Part shown: piece by piece, positions 32,924 to 45,045 of the stretch
How the letters are laid out: each line of letters starts with the position of its first letter
Position numbering within the stretch: position 1 is the stretch's first letter
Assembly (NCBI GenBank): GCA_009923505.1
Contig: RFTK01000003.1
Coordinates: forward strand, 1 to 64,000
DNA: 64,000 bases
Source: Betaproteobacteria bacterium
Lineage (GTDB): Bacteria; Pseudomonadota; Gammaproteobacteria; Burkholderiales; Burkholderiaceae_C
Direction: 5' to 3'
Made by a program: the position numbers and the translations under genes
The notes under the pieces: generated by a model
Database searches by the model: none
What the model saw: only the letters and a program-made list of their open reading frames with translations
Told to the model about the DNA's origin: nothing

Positions 32924-34750
32924 TCAGGCCTCGCGGCTGGCGCGTTTGCGGTCGTGTTCCTTGAGGTGACGCTTGCGCAAACGCACACTCTTGGGGGTGA
33001 TCTCCACCAGCTCGTCGTCCTCGATGAATTCGACCCCGTATTCCAGGGTGAGTTCGATCGGCGGCGTGATCTTGATGGCATCTTCCTTGCCACTGACACG
33101 GAAGTTGGTCAGCTGTTTGGTTCGCGTGGCATTGACCACCAGGTCATTATCGCGGCTGTGGATGCCCACGATCATGCCCTCGTACACCGGGTCCCCGGCT
33201 TTGACGAACATGCGTCCGCGGTCGTCGAGCTTGCCCAGTGCGTAGGTGAAGATTTCGCCATCGTCCATGGAAATCAGCACGCCGTTCTTGCGACCACCAA
33301 TCTCACCGCGGTGCGGTTCGTAGCTGTCAAAGATGTTGGAAATCAGGCCGGACCCGCGGGTGAGGTTCAGGAATTCGTTGGAGAAGCCAATCAGACCTCG
33401 CGCCGGGATACGGTATTCCAGGCGGACACGGCCACGACCATCGGGCTCCATGTTGACCAGATCGCCCTTGCGCTCACCCAGCGCCTGCATCACGCCGCCT
33501 TGGTGGCCTTCCTCGATATCGCAAGTCACCAGTTCGATCGGCTCGCAGCGTTCGCCGTTGATATCCTTGAACACCACCCGAGGGTTGGACACGGCCAGCT
33601 CATAGCCTTCGCGCCGCATGTTCTCCAACAAAATCGTCAGGTGCAGTTCGCCACGGCCAGACACTTCGAAAATACCGTCCTCGTCGGTTTCCCGCACGCG
33701 CAGGGCCACATTGGACTGCAGCTCTTTCTGCAAACGATCCCAAATTTGACGGCTGGTCACGAACTTGCCCTCACGACCGGCCAACGGCGAGGTGTTGACG
33801 CAAAAATTCATGGTCAGTGTGGGCTCATCCACCTTGAGCATGGGCAAAGGCTGCGGATTGAGCGGATCTGTCACCGTCACGCCAATGCCGATGTCAGCTA
33901 TGCCGTTGACCAGCACGATATCACCCGGGCCCGCTTCAGACGACTGGATACGGTCAAGTCCCTGAAAGGTGTGGATCTGGTTGATGCGGCCTTTGTACTG
34001 GTTGCCATCCGGGCCTTCCATGACCAGCACATCCATGTTGGGCTTCAAGGTGCCGGAGCTGATGCGGCCCACACCGATGCGGCCCACAAAGGTGGAGAAA
34101 TCCAACGCAGAGATTTGCAACTGCAAGGGTGCGTTGGGGTCACCTTGATGGGCGGGCACGTGCTTGAGAACAGTGTCGAACAGCGCCGACATATCCGGAC
34201 CCCATTGCTCGCCAGCCGCACCTTCGGTCAACGAACTCCAGCCGTTGATGCCCGAGGCGTACACCACGGGGAAGTCCAGCTGCTCGTCATTGGCCCCAAG
34301 CTTGTCAAACAGATCGAAGGCTGCATTGATCACCTTGTCACAGTTGGCGCCAGGCTTGTCCACCTTGTTCACCACCACGATGGGTTTCAAACCCAGGGCC
34401 AGCGCCTTCTTGGTGACGAAACGGGTCTGGGGCATCGGGCCCTCCTGAGCGTCGATGAGCAACAACACACCGTCCACCATGGACAAGGCGCGTTCCACTT
34501 CACCGCCGAAGTCTGCGTGGCCAGGCGTGTCCACGATGTTGATGTGCGTACCCTGCCAACTCACAGCACAGTTCTTGGCCAGAATGGTGATGCCACGCTC
34601 TCGTTCAATGGCGTTGTTGTCCATCACCGTGTCCTCCACCTTTTCGTGGGCGGCGAAGGTGCCGGATTGACGCAGCAACTGGTCCACCATGGTGGTTTTG
34701 CCGTGGTCGACGTGCGCGATGATGGCGATGTTGCGAATTTGCTTGCTCAT
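32924..34750 (-). CDS. typA: Translational GTPase TypA/BipA
   Basis: [57 protein letters not shown]. Confidence 0.98.
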   Translation of the reverse strand: MSKQIRNIAIIAHVDHGKTTMVDQLLRQSGTFAAHEKVEDTVMDNNAIERERGITILAKNCAVSWQGTHINIVDTPGHADFGGEVERALSMVDGVLLLIDAQEGPMPQTRFVTKKALALGLKPIVVVNKVDKPGANCDKVINAAFDLFDKLGANDEQLDFPVVYASGINGWSSLTEGAAGEQWGPDMSALFDTVLKHVPAHQGDPNAPLQLQISALDFSTFVGRIGVGRISSGTLKPNMDVLVMEGPDGNQYKGRINQIHTFQGLDRIQSSEAGPGDIVLVNGIADIGIGVTVTDPLNPQPLPMLKVDEPTLTMNFCVNTSPLAGREGKFVTSRQIWDRLQKELQSNVALRVRETDEDGIFEVSGRGELHLTILLENMRREGYELAVSNPRVVFKDINGERCEPIELVTCDIEEGHQGGVMQALGERKGDLVNMEPDGRGRVRLEYRIPARGLIGFSNEFLNLTRGSGLISNIFDSYEPHRGEIGGRKNGVLISMDDGEIFTYALGKLDDRGRMFVKAGDPVYEGMIVGIHSRDNDLVVNATRTKQLTNFRVSGKEDAIKITPPIELTLEYGVEFIEDDELVEITPKSVRLRKRHLKEHDRKRASREA

Positions 34751-34762
34751 GGGATCTTCCAA

Positions 34763-35761
34763 TCAAGCCTGCGGATGCGCAGGCGCAGTTTCCAAAATCT
34801 GTTGAATCTCGAGCGGGCTCAAGAGGCGGGTGGGAATCAATTCACCCGCACGCACATGGGCGGTACCCAGCAGGGCACGGGGTTGGTGACCAAACACACG
34901 AACGTGATCGGCGTCGGGCCAGTCGCCACGGCGGCGCATTCCGCTCAGGAATCGGCCGGCATTGTCGTGGTCCAGCGTCACGTCGAGGTGGTCAGTTAAC
35001 AGACTCTCCACGCTGCCTAACAGCGCGTGACGTTGGGTTTCGGGCTGGGCCTCGAGTTGTTCAAGGGTGACACACTCCGCCAGCCCAAAAGGGCCCGTCT
35101 GGATGCGTCGAAGCGCCGTGAGATGACCGCCACAGCCCAGGGCATCCCCGACATCTTCACCCAGGGTGCGGATGTAGGTGCCTTTGCTGCAACGAACCCG
35201 CAACCGCAGGTGCGGTTGGTCACCGTCCAGTTGCGCGGCCAGCAACTCGAGTTCGTGGATCACCACATCTCGTGGTTCGCGTTCAACCACTTCACCCTCA
35301 CGGGCGTATTCGTACAGCGCCTTGCCATCCTTCTTCAAGGCACTGTGCATGGGAGGCACCTGCCGGATGGGACCGGTGAACCGGTCCAGAACTTCCACCA
35401 CGTGACCCCAGGTGCATTCAACCGACCTCGTGGACACCACGTCGCCCTCGGCATCGGCGGTGCTGGTCTTGACGCCCAGGCGCACGGTGGTCTCGTAGAC
35501 CTTGTCGGCATCCAGGTGCTGCTGGCTGAACTTGGTGGCTGCACCAAAGCACAGGGGCAAGACACCGGTGGCCAAGGGATCCAGGGTACCCGTGTGGCCG
35601 GCTTTTTCGGCGCGTAACAACCACTTGGCCTTTTGCAAAGCCTGATTGCTGGACAAGCCCAGCGGTTTGTCCAGCAACAACACCCCATGCACGGCTTGAC
35701 GCTGAATTCGCGTGCGAGCCGAAAGGGGAGTGTTGAGGGTAGAGGAAACAGCAGGCATCAT
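34763..35761 (-). CDS. truB: tRNA pseudouridine(55) synthase TruB
   Basis: GVLLLDKPLGLSSNQALQKAKWLLRAEKAGHTGTLDPLATGVLPLCFGAATKF. Confidence 0.97.
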   Translation of the reverse strand: MMPAVSSTLNTPLSARTRIQRQAVHGVLLLDKPLGLSSNQALQKAKWLLRAEKAGHTGTLDPLATGVLPLCFGAATKFSQQHLDADKVYETTVRLGVKTSTADAEGDVVSTRSVECTWGHVVEVLDRFTGPIRQVPPMHSALKKDGKALYEYAREGEVVEREPRDVVIHELELLAAQLDGDQPHLRLRVRCSKGTYIRTLGEDVGDALGCGGHLTALRRIQTGPFGLAECVTLEQLEAQPETQRHALLGSVESLLTDHLDVTLDHDNAGRFLSGMRRRGDWPDADHVRVFGHQPRALLGTAHVRAGELIPTRLLSPLEIQQILETAPAHPQA

Positions 35762-35837
35762 GGAAGGGTGCCGTGTCGTGAATGGCTTGCGCGGCGAACC
35801 CGCGCCCTCCCCTTCACGACCCGGCGTGGAGGAGGGT

Positions 35838-36203
35838 TCAGTCGTCCTTGGCGCGAGACGAGACCGCCTTGGCGATCAAGGCATTGAGATCAGCCGCACG
35901 CTCTGGCGTGCGATCGAACACAAAGTGCAAAGTGGGCACGGTATGAATATGGAGACGCTTGAACAAGGCGGCGCGCAGGAAACCCGCCGCCTGGTTCAAG
36001 CCTTCACTGGCCTGGGCTGGGTCACCCCCCAACACACTGAAAAACACTTTGGCATGAGCGTAGTCGGGAGTGACCTCCACCGATTGCAGCGTGACCAAGC
36101 CCACCCGCGGGTCTTTGACCTCGCGTGCGATGAGCTCGGCCAGATCACGCTGGATCTGGTCGGCCACCTTGAAGCTGCGGTTGGGAGAGGTCGACTTGCG
36201 CAT
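35838..36203 (-). CDS. rbfA: 30S ribosome-binding factor RbfA
   Basis: [51 protein letters not shown]. Confidence 0.96.
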   Translation of the reverse strand: MRKSTSPNRSFKVADQIQRDLAELIAREVKDPRVGLVTLQSVEVTPDYAHAKVFFSVLGGDPAQASEGLNQAAGFLRAALFKRLHIHTVPTLHFVFDRTPERAADLNALIAKAVSSRAKDD

Positions 36204-36238
36204 GGACACATCGTGACGGGCCCCACAGGGGCCTGGCA

Positions 36239-39106
36239 TCACAGCGTACGGGCCACTTCCTTGATCTCGAAGAACTCCAACTGATCGCCTTCGACGATAT
36301 CGTTGTAGTTCTTGATATTGAGACCACACTCGAAGCCCTCCTTGACCTCACGGGCATCATCCTTGAAGCGTTTGAGGCTGTCGAGTTCACCGGTGAAGAT
36401 GACCACGTTGTCGCGCAACAGACGCAGCCGGGCGGTGCGGCGCACCACACCCGAGGTGACCATACAGCCGGCAATGGAGCCGATCTTGCTGACGCGGAAC
36501 ACCTGTCGGATTTCGGCGGTGCCAATGACTTCTTCCTTCTTGTCGGGCGTCAACATGCCCGACATGGCGGCCTTGAGGTCGTCGACAGCGTCGTAAATGA
36601 TGTTGTAGTAACGGATCTCGATGCCATTGCCCTCGGCGAGCTTGCGTGCACCGGCGTCGGCACGGGTATTGAAACCAATGATGACGGCCTTGGAGGCAAT
36701 CGCGAGGTTGACGTCGCTTTCGCTGATGCCACCCACTGCGGTGTACACCAACTGCACCTTGACCTCGTCGGTTGACAGTTTGAGCAGCGAGGCGGCCAGG
36801 GCTTCCTGCGAACCTTGTACATCGGCCTTGACGATGATGGGCAGGGTTTTCACCTCGCCGGAGGTCATGTCGCTGAACATGTTTTCCAACTTGGCAGCTT
36901 GTTGCTTGGCCAGCTTGGTGTTGCGGAACTTGCCCGCACGGTACGTGGCGATTTCGCGGGCACGGCGCTCATCGGCCATGACCATGAATTCGTCGCCGGC
37001 TTGCGGCACTTCGGTCAGACCCTGAATCTCCACCGGGATGGAAGGTCCCGCCGATTTGATCGGTCGACCATTTTCGTCCAGCATGGCTCGCACACGGCCA
37101 AAGGTTTGTCCAGCCAGCACCACATCGCCGGTATTCAGCGTGCCCGATTGCACCAGAATAGTTGCGACGGGTCCACGGCCCTTGTCGAGTTTGGCTTCGA
37201 TCACCAGGCCCTTGGCCATGGCATCCACCGGCGCCCTGAGTTCCAGCACCTCAGCTTGTAGCAGGACCTGTTCCAGCAAGGTATCAACGCCTTCACCAGT
37301 TTTGGCCGACACGGGCACGAAGGGTGAGTCACCACCGAACTCTTCCGGTACCACCTCTTCAGCCACCAACTCGCCGCGCACGCGGTCAGGGTTGGCGTCA
37401 GGCTTGTCGATCTTGTTGATGGCCACCACGATGGGCACGCCCGCTGCCTTGGCGTGTTTGATGGCTTCCTTGGTTTGTGGCATCACGCCGTCGTCGGCGG
37501 CGACCACCAGGATGACGATATCCGTGGCTTGAGCGCCACGGGCACGCATGGCCGTGAAGGCCTCGTGACCCGGGGTGTCCAGGAACGACACCATGCCGCG
37601 CGGTGTTTCCACGTGGTAGGCACCGATGTGCTGGGTGATGCCACCGGCTTCACCCGCCGCCACCTTGGCGCGACGGATATAGTCCAGCAGCGAAGTCTTG
37701 CCATGATCGACGTGGCCCATGACGGTGACCACCGGTGCGCGAGGCAGGGTCTCGGACTGGTGCAAAGAAGCTTCTTCTTCGGTGAAAGCTTCCGGATCAT
37801 CCAGCGCAGCGATGATGGCCTTGTGGCCCATTTCCTCGACCACGATCATGGCGGTGTCTTGATCCAGCGGCTGGTTGATGGTGACCATCTGCCCCAGCTT
37901 CATCAGTTGCTTGATCACCTCGGAGGCCTTGATCGCCATCTTGTGAGCCAGTTCGGCCACCGTAATGGTTTCAGGCACGTGCACTTCGATGATTCGAGCT
38001 TCTGCCGGCGCGGCTTGCACTTGCACTTCGTCTCGGCTGCGGTCCTTGCGGCCACGTGGGCCCGAGCGCCAGGCATTGCCACGCGCACCCGCGCTGGTGT
38101 CACCGCGAGTCTTGATTTCCTTCTTTTTACCCTGTTCGTCAGCCCAGCTCGAGGAGAGTTTGGAGCTCTTGACCTCTTTGCCCTCTTTGGTCGAGCTACC
38201 CGGGCGTGCACCACCACCGGTGGTGGCGCCACCGGCCGGTGTGGCGGGCTTGTGCAAGGTTCCCTTGATGTTGGCTTTGGCGTCCGTCGCCGGCTTGGCT
38301 TCCTCGGGCTTCTTGGCCACCAGCACGCGCTTGGGCGCGTTCATCATGGTGCGAATCGCTTCGGCTTCGGCCAGCGCTTTACGGCGGCGCTCATCCAGGT
38401 CAATGGCGCGAGCGGCATCGGCGTCAGCCTGTGCCTTGGCTTCAGCAGCCTTGGATTCGGCGCTCTTGCGCAGTGCTTGCACTTGCTCTTGGGCCAGGGC
38501 CGCCGCCGACAGATCCAGACGAGCTTGCTCGGACGCAGCGGCTGAGGGAGCCTCGGCAGAGGTCGATTGCATGCCAGCACGGAGAGCCGCAGCTTCTAGT
38601 TCAGCACGGGCGCGCGCCTCGTCTTGCACGCGGTCACGGGCTTCTTGCTCTTCGCGCAGGCGGCGCTTCTCGGCCAGTTCCTCTTCCTGTCGGCGCAACA
38701 GTTCGGCCTGACGCCGGGCTTCTTCCTCACGACGGGCCAACTCGGCACGGTCAACCCCCGGGGGAACCACCAGGGCAGGCTGGGCTGTCGATTCAAGGTC
38801 GGCTTCGTCACGCTGAATGAAGGTGCGCTTTTTGCGCACCTCCACTTGAATGGTGCGGGCCTTGCCAGTGGCGTCGGCCTGTTTGATCTCGCTGGTGGAT
38901 TTCTTGACGAGGGTAATCTTCTTACGCTCGCCGGTGTTGGTGCCGTGGCTGGCTTGCAAATAGCTTAAGAGCTTTTGCTTGTCCGCATCGGTCAACACAT
39001 CGCTGGCGGAGCTTTTGCTCACGCCAGCCGACTTGAGTTGCTCAAGCAGGGTGTCGGTGGATTTTTTGAGTTCGGTTGCAAACTCGGTGACAGTCGTACT
39101 GGTCAT
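36239..39106 (-). CDS. infB: Translation initiation factor IF-2
   Basis: [43 protein letters not shown]; charged repetitive N-terminal region. Confidence 0.98.
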   Translation of the reverse strand: MTSTTVTEFATELKKSTDTLLEQLKSAGVSKSSASDVLTDADKQKLLSYLQASHGTNTGERKKITLVKKSTSEIKQADATGKARTIQVEVRKKRTFIQRDEADLESTAQPALVVPPGVDRAELARREEEARRQAELLRRQEEELAEKRRLREEQEARDRVQDEARARAELEAAALRAGMQSTSAEAPSAAASEQARLDLSAAALAQEQVQALRKSAESKAAEAKAQADADAARAIDLDERRRKALAEAEAIRTMMNAPKRVLVAKKPEEAKPATDAKANIKGTLHKPATPAGGATTGGGARPGSSTKEGKEVKSSKLSSSWADEQGKKKEIKTRGDTSAGARGNAWRSGPRGRKDRSRDEVQVQAAPAEARIIEVHVPETITVAELAHKMAIKASEVIKQLMKLGQMVTINQPLDQDTAMIVVEEMGHKAIIAALDDPEAFTEEEASLHQSETLPRAPVVTVMGHVDHGKTSLLDYIRRAKVAAGEAGGITQHIGAYHVETPRGMVSFLDTPGHEAFTAMRARGAQATDIVILVVAADDGVMPQTKEAIKHAKAAGVPIVVAINKIDKPDANPDRVRGELVAEEVVPEEFGGDSPFVPVSAKTGEGVDTLLEQVLLQAEVLELRAPVDAMAKGLVIEAKLDKGRGPVATILVQSGTLNTGDVVLAGQTFGRVRAMLDENGRPIKSAGPSIPVEIQGLTEVPQAGDEFMVMADERRAREIATYRAGKFRNTKLAKQQAAKLENMFSDMTSGEVKTLPIIVKADVQGSQEALAASLLKLSTDEVKVQLVYTAVGGISESDVNLAIASKAVIIGFNTRADAGARKLAEGNGIEIRYYNIIYDAVDDLKAAMSGMLTPDKKEEVIGTAEIRQVFRVSKIGSIAGCMVTSGVVRRTARLRLLRDNVVIFTGELDSLKRFKDDAREVKEGFECGLNIKNYNDIVEGDQLEFFEIKEVARTL

Positions 39107-39130
39107 CTGTGGTGTTCCTTTTCATGACCA

Positions 39131-40615
39131 TCACGCCTGACCCGCGAACCAATGTTCGCGCGCCTTCAGGATGAGTGCCTTGGCCTCTTCTTCAGTTTGA
39201 GCGGTGATCTCTACCAACTCATCGATGGCCAGGTCTGCCAGGTCATCACGGGTATGCACGCCAGCATCGGCCAGTTTGGCGATGAGCGCGGGGGTCAGAC
39301 CCTCAAGGTCACGCAAATCTTGCGACACCTCTTCAACACTTTCCTCACGGGCGATTTCCATCGTCAGCAAAGCGTCTTTGGCACGGGCACGCAATTCGTT
39401 GACCGTGTCCTCGTCAAAGCTTTCAATGTCCAACATTTCCTGCAGCGGCACGTAGGCCACCTCCTCCAGGCTGGTGAAGCCTTCTTCGATCAGGATGTCA
39501 GCCACTTCCTGGTCAACGTCGAGTTTGTCCATGAACAGTTCGCGGATACCTTCCGTCTCGTTGGCCTGCTTCTGGGCCGACTCCGCCGCATCCATGATGT
39601 TGATCTTCCAGCCGGTGAGATCGGAGGCGAGACGGACGTTCTGGCCACCGCGGCCAATGGCGATCGCCAGGTTTTCGTCGTCAACCACCACATCCATAGC
39701 GTGCTTTTCTTCATCCACGACGATGGAGCTCACATTGGCCGGGGCCAGCGCGCCAATAACAAACTGCGCGGGGTCTTCACTCCACAAGACGATGTCGACA
39801 CGCTCACCAGCGAGCTCGTTGGTGACAGCATTGACACGTGTACCGCGAACACCCACGCAAGTCCCGATGGGATCCACCCGCTTGTCGTGCGAAAGCACTG
39901 CAATCTTGGCGCGTGAGCCTGCGTCACGGGCGCAGGATTTGATCTCGAGCAGGCCTTGTTCGATTTCGGGCACTTCCTGACGGAACAACTCGATCATGAA
40001 TTCAGGGGCCGAACGCGACAAGATGATGGGTGCACCACGCAAGGTGAGATCGACATCCATGATCATGGCGCGCACACGGTCGCCATTGCGCAGGTTCTCC
40101 TTGGGGATCATCTCGTTGCGGCGCAGACGTCCTTCCACCCGACCACTCTCGACAATGATGTCACCTTTGTCCATGCGCTTGACCGTACCCACAAAGATCT
40201 TGTCGCCGCGCGACATGAAGTCATTCAAGAGCATTTCGCGCTCTGCGTCGCGGATTTTTTGCAGGATGACCTGCTTGGCAGCCATGGCGCCAATGCGCCC
40301 GATGGGCAGTGACTCAATGGCTTCCTCGATGTACTCGCCCTCTTCCACGTCTGGCACGCGCTCTTGCGCGTCCATGAGCATTTCCTCGGCATCCGGATTT
40401 TGCAGACCTGCTGCATCGGGCACCACCAGCCAGCGGCGGAAAGTTTCGTAGTTGCCCGAGTCGCGATCCATGGCCACCCGGATATCCACATCGCCTTGGT
40501 ACAGCTTCTTGGTGGCCTGTGCCAGCGCCGATTCGACGGCAGCAAACACAACATCACGCTCGACGTTCTTTTCGCGCGAGATGGCCTCAACCAGCATCAA
40601 CATTTCGCGGTTCAT
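39131..40615 (-). CDS. nusA: Transcription termination/antitermination protein NusA
   Basis: [38 protein letters not shown]1 and KH regions ([32 protein letters not shown]). Confidence 0.98.
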   Translation of the reverse strand: MNREMLMLVEAISREKNVERDVVFAAVESALAQATKKLYQGDVDIRVAMDRDSGNYETFRRWLVVPDAAGLQNPDAEEMLMDAQERVPDVEEGEYIEEAIESLPIGRIGAMAAKQVILQKIRDAEREMLLNDFMSRGDKIFVGTVKRMDKGDIIVESGRVEGRLRRNEMIPKENLRNGDRVRAMIMDVDLTLRGAPIILSRSAPEFMIELFRQEVPEIEQGLLEIKSCARDAGSRAKIAVLSHDKRVDPIGTCVGVRGTRVNAVTNELAGERVDIVLWSEDPAQFVIGALAPANVSSIVVDEEKHAMDVVVDDENLAIAIGRGGQNVRLASDLTGWKINIMDAAESAQKQANETEGIRELFMDKLDVDQEVADILIEEGFTSLEEVAYVPLQEMLDIESFDEDTVNELRARAKDALLTMEIAREESVEEVSQDLRDLEGLTPALIAKLADAGVHTRDDLADLAIDELVEITAQTEEEAKALILKAREHWFAGQA

Positions 40616-40631
40616 GTTCGACTACTCCTGT

Positions 40632-41207
40632 TTAGTCTTGATGGGTCTGCCGACCCTTGAAATCCACCAATGGAGCCAGGCGTGCGTCGCGAAGCTCCTC
40701 CAGTTTGAAACCCAGCACCTGCAGGGGCATGGGTGCTTTTTTTTTGCTCACACGCTGCCCAGGCTTGACCGCAGGCTCATCACGCCAGGTGATTTGCCAA
40801 TGGGCCTCGGTGGTTGCAGTGGCTTCGACACGCTCCAGCGTGCCGCGGAATTTTTTTCGAAGCGCCGACACCAAGCCGGACGCAGCCGCCCCCAAGGGTG
40901 CCTTGAGCGTGATATCAATGACGTGTCCGACGAATCGCTCGAAATCCTGGGCGTGCCGCAATGGGCGGTCGATGCCGGGCGAGGATATTTCGAGTCGGCG
41001 ATAGTCGAGACCCTCCACTTCAAGGGCGAATTGCAACTGACGGTTGACCTTTTCGCAGTCTTCCACGGTGATGAACTGCTCGGGGGCACCCACCTGCCAG
41101 GGCAAATCAATCGTGACGCGCAACAAACCGCCGGCGGAGCGCTCAGTCTCCACCAGGTCATATCCCAGACCTTTGACAGTTTGCTCAACAATGTCTTGCA
41201 ACGCCAC
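40632..41207 (-). CDS. rimP: Ribosome maturation factor RimP (GTG start)
   Basis: VEGLDYRRLEISSPGIDRPLRHAQDFERFVG; upstream of nusA. Confidence 0.95.
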   Translation of the reverse strand: MALQDIVEQTVKGLGYDLVETERSAGGLLRVTIDLPWQVGAPEQFITVEDCEKVNRQLQFALEVEGLDYRRLEISSPGIDRPLRHAQDFERFVGHVIDITLKAPLGAAASGLVSALRKKFRGTLERVEATATTEAHWQITWRDEPAVKPGQRVSKKKAPMPLQVLGFKLEELRDARLAPLVDFKGRQTHQD

Positions 41208-41252
41208 GAATTGAAAACCCTATCGAATACCCTAGGAGGGAAATGCTTGAAC

Positions 41253-41285
41253 CAAAAAAAACGGGCGGTGAGAACCCGCCCGTTT
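41253..41285 (-). terminator. Rho-independent terminator between yejF and rimP
   Basis: Minus strand: AAACGGGCGG-GTTCTC-ACCGCCCGTTTTTTTT, GC stem followed by a run of T. Confidence 0.8.
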
Positions 41286-41345
41286 GGTCGTGAAGCCCTT
41301 ATTGTAGCGCGTAACGCCTTGATTTCTAAAGGTTTTACAAAAAAA

Positions 41346-42932
41346 TCAGGCCGTGGCGGCCAGCAGTCGTTGTGTATACACGTCTTGGGGGTGATCAAGC
41401 ACCTGGTCGAGGGTTCCGGATTCCACCACGCGCCCATCCTTGAGCACCAGTACCTGGTGGGCCATGGCTCGGATGACGTCAATGTCGTGGGTAATGAGGA
41501 GGTAACTCAAGCCTCGCTCGCGTTGCAGGCGTTGCAACAGTTGTAATACTTGTTTCTGAATAGACACATCCAGCGCGCTGGTGGGTTCGTCCAGTACCAG
41601 GATGCGAGGTTGCACGATCAAGGCGCGCGCAATGGCCAGTCGCTGCCGCTGGCCCCCCGAAAACTCGTGGGGATATCGGCCCAGGATGCCGGGAAACTGG
41701 GCAGGTTCCAGGCCGACGTCTTTCAGCACCTGCAACACCCGTTCTTGGCGCTGGGCAGAGGTCAGGCCAGGTTCATGCACCTCCAACCCCTCGGCCACCA
41801 ACTCCTCGACCGTCAAACGAGGCGACAAGGAAGAAAACGGATCTTGGAACACCACTTGGATCAAGCGGCGCAATGAGCGGTCGCGGTTCAAGTGTCCGGT
41901 CCATGCCTGTCCCAGCACCGACAAGGTGCCGGCGGCCGGGTGCAGCCCCAGCGCCGCCAGCGCCAGACTGGATTTGCCCGATCCCGACTCACCCACAATG
42001 CCCAAGGTTTCACCTTGCGCCACTTGAAAGTCAACGCTCTGCAGGGCAACAAAACGACCACGTCGAAACCAGCCGCGAATGCCATCGATCGACTGGTCAT
42101 AAGCCACCTCGAGTTGCTGTGCGGACACGGCCACCACCGAACGATCGGGCACGGGCGCCACATCGCGGATGGGCAGGCTCTCCACCAAGTGGCGGGTATA
42201 GGGATGGACAGGGTTCGAGAGTACCTGGTTGGTCGGCCCCTGCTCCACCAGATGGCCATGTTCCATCACGGCCACATGGTCTGCAAATCGACGAACCATC
42301 GGCAAATCATGGGTGATGAGCAAGACCGCCATGCCATGGCGCGCTCGCAAGGTATCGAGCAAATCGAGGATCTGGGCACGCAGGCTGACGTCCAGCGCCG
42401 TGGTCGGTTCATCGGCCAGCAACAGCTGGGGGCGGCACGCCAAAGCAATGGCGATCATGGCGCGCTGCCGTTGGCCCCCCGAGAGTTGGTGCGGAAAGCT
42501 GTGGGCACGACGCGCCGGCTCAGGGATGCCGGTCTCGTCCAACAGTGCGACAGCTCTGTCCCACGCTGCTTGGCTGGACAATCCCTCTTTGAGGGTGAGC
42601 ACCTCGGCAATTTGCGCGCCAATCGAGAACAGGGGGTTGAGCGCCGTCATGGGTTCCTGGAAGATCATGGCGATCTCGGCACCCCGCAGAGCCTGCAGGC
42701 GGGCTGGGTTCATGGCCAGCACATCCTGTCCTTCAAAGCGACAGCTTCCGCTCACCTGTGCGCCCTGGGCCAGACGCAGCACACTCAGTGCGGTGACCGA
42801 TTTTCCGGAGCCCGACTCGCCCACCAACGCCCATTTCTCGCCGGCTTGCAATGTGAGGTCGATGCCATGCACCACCTCGCGGCCATTGAAGGCGATGCGC
42901 AGGTTGTGCAGCTCGAGCAAGGGCGCGCTCAT
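41346..42932 (-). CDS. yejF: Peptide ABC transporter, duplicated ATP-binding protein (YejF)
   Basis: Two ABC domains: GESGSGKSVTALS...LSGGQRQRAMIAIALACRPQLLLADEPTTALDV and GESGSGKSSLALA...FSGGQRQRLAIARALIVQPRILVLDEPTSALDV. Confidence 0.93.
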   Translation of the reverse strand: MSAPLLELHNLRIAFNGREVVHGIDLTLQAGEKWALVGESGSGKSVTALSVLRLAQGAQVSGSCRFEGQDVLAMNPARLQALRGAEIAMIFQEPMTALNPLFSIGAQIAEVLTLKEGLSSQAAWDRAVALLDETGIPEPARRAHSFPHQLSGGQRQRAMIAIALACRPQLLLADEPTTALDVSLRAQILDLLDTLRARHGMAVLLITHDLPMVRRFADHVAVMEHGHLVEQGPTNQVLSNPVHPYTRHLVESLPIRDVAPVPDRSVVAVSAQQLEVAYDQSIDGIRGWFRRGRFVALQSVDFQVAQGETLGIVGESGSGKSSLALAALGLHPAAGTLSVLGQAWTGHLNRDRSLRRLIQVVFQDPFSSLSPRLTVEELVAEGLEVHEPGLTSAQRQERVLQVLKDVGLEPAQFPGILGRYPHEFSGGQRQRLAIARALIVQPRILVLDEPTSALDVSIQKQVLQLLQRLQRERGLSYLLITHDIDVIRAMAHQVLVLKDGRVVESGTLDQVLDHPQDVYTQRLLAATA

Positions 42933-44002
42933 GATGACCTGTCCTCACGCCTGGGATCGAGGGCGTCGCGCAAGGCATCCCCCATGAAGGTCAGCAGCAG
43001 CAGGGACACCACCAGCACGGCAAATGTGCTGAGCGAGATCCACCAGGCATCGATATTGTTTTTACCTTGCGAGAGCATTTCGCCCAGACTGGGCGTTCCG
43101 GGGGGAACCCCCAGGCCCAGAAAGTCCAGGCTGGTCAAGGCCAGAATGGCTGCGCTCATGCGAAAGGGCAAAAAGGTGACCACGGGCGTGAGGCTGTTGG
43201 GCAGCACATGGCGCCAGATGATGCGCCAGTTGCTCAATCCCAGCGAGCGCGCGGCGCGAACATAGTCAAGCTGTCGGTTACGCAGAAATTCAGCACGCAC
43301 ATAATCCGAGAGCCCCATCCACCCGAAGAGACTCAACAGCAACAGCAGCAGCGTGACACTGGGGTCAAACACCGCGGAGAGGATGATGAGCAAATAGAGT
43401 TCGGGCATGGAGCTCCAGATCTCGATGAAGCGCTGAAAGGCCAGATCGGTCCTGCCGCCAAAGAAACCTTGCAGCGCCCCCGTGACCACGCCCAGCAAGG
43501 TTCCCACCAACGTCAGCGCCAGCGCAAACAGCACCGAGACACGAAAGCCATACAACAAGCGGGCCGCCACATCGCGTCCGCGATCATCCGTGCCCAGCCA
43601 GTTGTGGCGAGAGGGTTCTGACGGATTGGGTGACGGGGCAAAGTAGTTGATGGTGCCGTGGTGGTAGCGGTTGACCGGATACAAGGCCCAATTTCCCGGC
43701 TTGGACAGCTGGGTTTGTATGAAGGGATCGAGATAGTCGGTGGGGGTTTGAAAATCACCTCCCAACTCGGTTTCAGGGACGTTGTGGACGATGGGGAATA
43801 ACCAACGGCCTTCATACCGAGCCACCAGCGGCTTGTCGTTGGACACCAGCTCTGCCATCAGGCTGATCATGAACAAGGTGCAAAACAACACCAGGCTGAT
43901 GAACCCCAAGCGATGGCGACGAAAGCGCCGCCACGCTCGAACGGATGGAGAGACCGAGGGCTCCACGGAAGCTAGCGTGTGCGGGATCTGGACTGTCGTC
44001 AT
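42929..44002 (-). CDS. yejE: Peptide ABC transporter permease (YejE)
   Basis: RWLFPIVHNVPETELGGDFQTPTDYLDPFI; BPD permease domain; order matches yejABEF. Confidence 0.92.
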   Translation of the reverse strand: MTTVQIPHTLASVEPSVSPSVRAWRRFRRHRLGFISLVLFCTLFMISLMAELVSNDKPLVARYEGRWLFPIVHNVPETELGGDFQTPTDYLDPFIQTQLSKPGNWALYPVNRYHHGTINYFAPSPNPSEPSRHNWLGTDDRGRDVAARLLYGFRVSVLFALALTLVGTLLGVVTGALQGFFGGRTDLAFQRFIEIWSSMPELYLLIILSAVFDPSVTLLLLLLSLFGWMGLSDYVRAEFLRNRQLDYVRAARSLGLSNWRIIWRHVLPNSLTPVVTFLPFRMSAAILALTSLDFLGLGVPPGTPSLGEMLSQGKNNIDAWWISLSTFAVLVVSLLLLTFMGDALRDALDPRREDRSS

Positions 44003-44006
44003 GGGG

Positions 44007-45038
44007 TCAGTCGAATTTGACACGGGGATCGACCCACACGTAACAGAGGTCGCTGATGAGCTTGGTGACCAAGCCAATCAGCGTGAAGAGGTACAAGGTA
44101 CCCAGCACCACCGGGTAGTCCCGCTTCATCACGCTGTCATAACTCAAAAGCCCCAGCCCATCCAGTGAAAACAGCGTCTCAATCAACAACGACCCTGTGA
44201 AGAAAGCGCCGATGAACGCGGCAGGAAATCCGGTCACGAGGGGGATCAAGGCGTTGCGCATGACATGCTTCCAGAGCACGGTTCGCTCGGACAGGCCTTT
44301 GGCGCGAGCCGTCAGCACGTACTGCTTGCGTATTTCCTCCAAGAAGGCGTTCTTGGTGAGCATGGTGGTGACGGCAAACGCGCCCAAGACACTGGCCGTC
44401 ACCGGCATGGCGATGTGCCACAAGTAGTCGGCAATACGCCCTCCCCAACTCAATTGCTCCCAGTGGCTGGAGGTCAAGCCTCTCAGAGGAAACCATTGCA
44501 ACTGTCCCCCAAACACCACGAGCAAGGCAACGCCCAGAACAAAGCCCGGAATGGCATAGCCCACCAGAACCACCAGGCTGGTCAGCGTATCAAACCGTGT
44601 GCCGGATCGAACCGCTTTGGCAATGCCCAGCGGCACCGATATGAGGTAACTGAGGAAAAACGTCCACAAGCCCAGGCTGATCGAGACGGGCAGCTTTTCC
44701 TTGATGAGTTGCCACACATCCTTGGAGTAATAGAAGCTGCGGCCCAGATCGAACGTGGCAAATTGTTTCAACATTTGCCAGAAGCGCTCCGGGGCAGGTT
44801 TATCAAAACCATACAGGGCCTGAATCTCCGCCAACCGCGTCGGGTCCACTCCCTGACGTCCCCGGTAATTGCTGCTTTGCTGGGCCACCTCACCACCTGC
44901 ATCACGCCCTTCGAGCCGGGCCACCATCTGCTCGACAGGTCCCCCCGGCACAAACTGGATGATGACAAACGTCATCAGCAACACCCCTAGCAAGGTGGGT
45001 ACCATCAGCAGCAGACGTTTGAGGATGTAGACGAACAT
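44007..45038 (-). CDS. yejB: Peptide ABC transporter permease (YejB)
   Basis: MFVYILKRLLLMVPTLLGVLLMTFVIIQFVPGGPVEQMVARLEG. Confidence 0.93.
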   Translation of the reverse strand: MFVYILKRLLLMVPTLLGVLLMTFVIIQFVPGGPVEQMVARLEGRDAGGEVAQQSSNYRGRQGVDPTRLAEIQALYGFDKPAPERFWQMLKQFATFDLGRSFYYSKDVWQLIKEKLPVSISLGLWTFFLSYLISVPLGIAKAVRSGTRFDTLTSLVVLVGYAIPGFVLGVALLVVFGGQLQWFPLRGLTSSHWEQLSWGGRIADYLWHIAMPVTASVLGAFAVTTMLTKNAFLEEIRKQYVLTARAKGLSERTVLWKHVMRNALIPLVTGFPAAFIGAFFTGSLLIETLFSLDGLGLLSYDSVMKRDYPVVLGTLYLFTLIGLVTKLISDLCYVWVDPRVKFD

Positions 45039-45045
45039 GGGGGTC

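Noticed and set aside
32774-34999. 741-aa ORF antisense to typA
   Set aside because: Shadow of a strongly conserved gene on the other strand; no recognisable motif.
36239-39106. Repetitive sequence in infB as a possible repeat element
   Set aside because: It is the normal low-complexity Ala/Glu/Arg-rich N-terminal region of IF-2.
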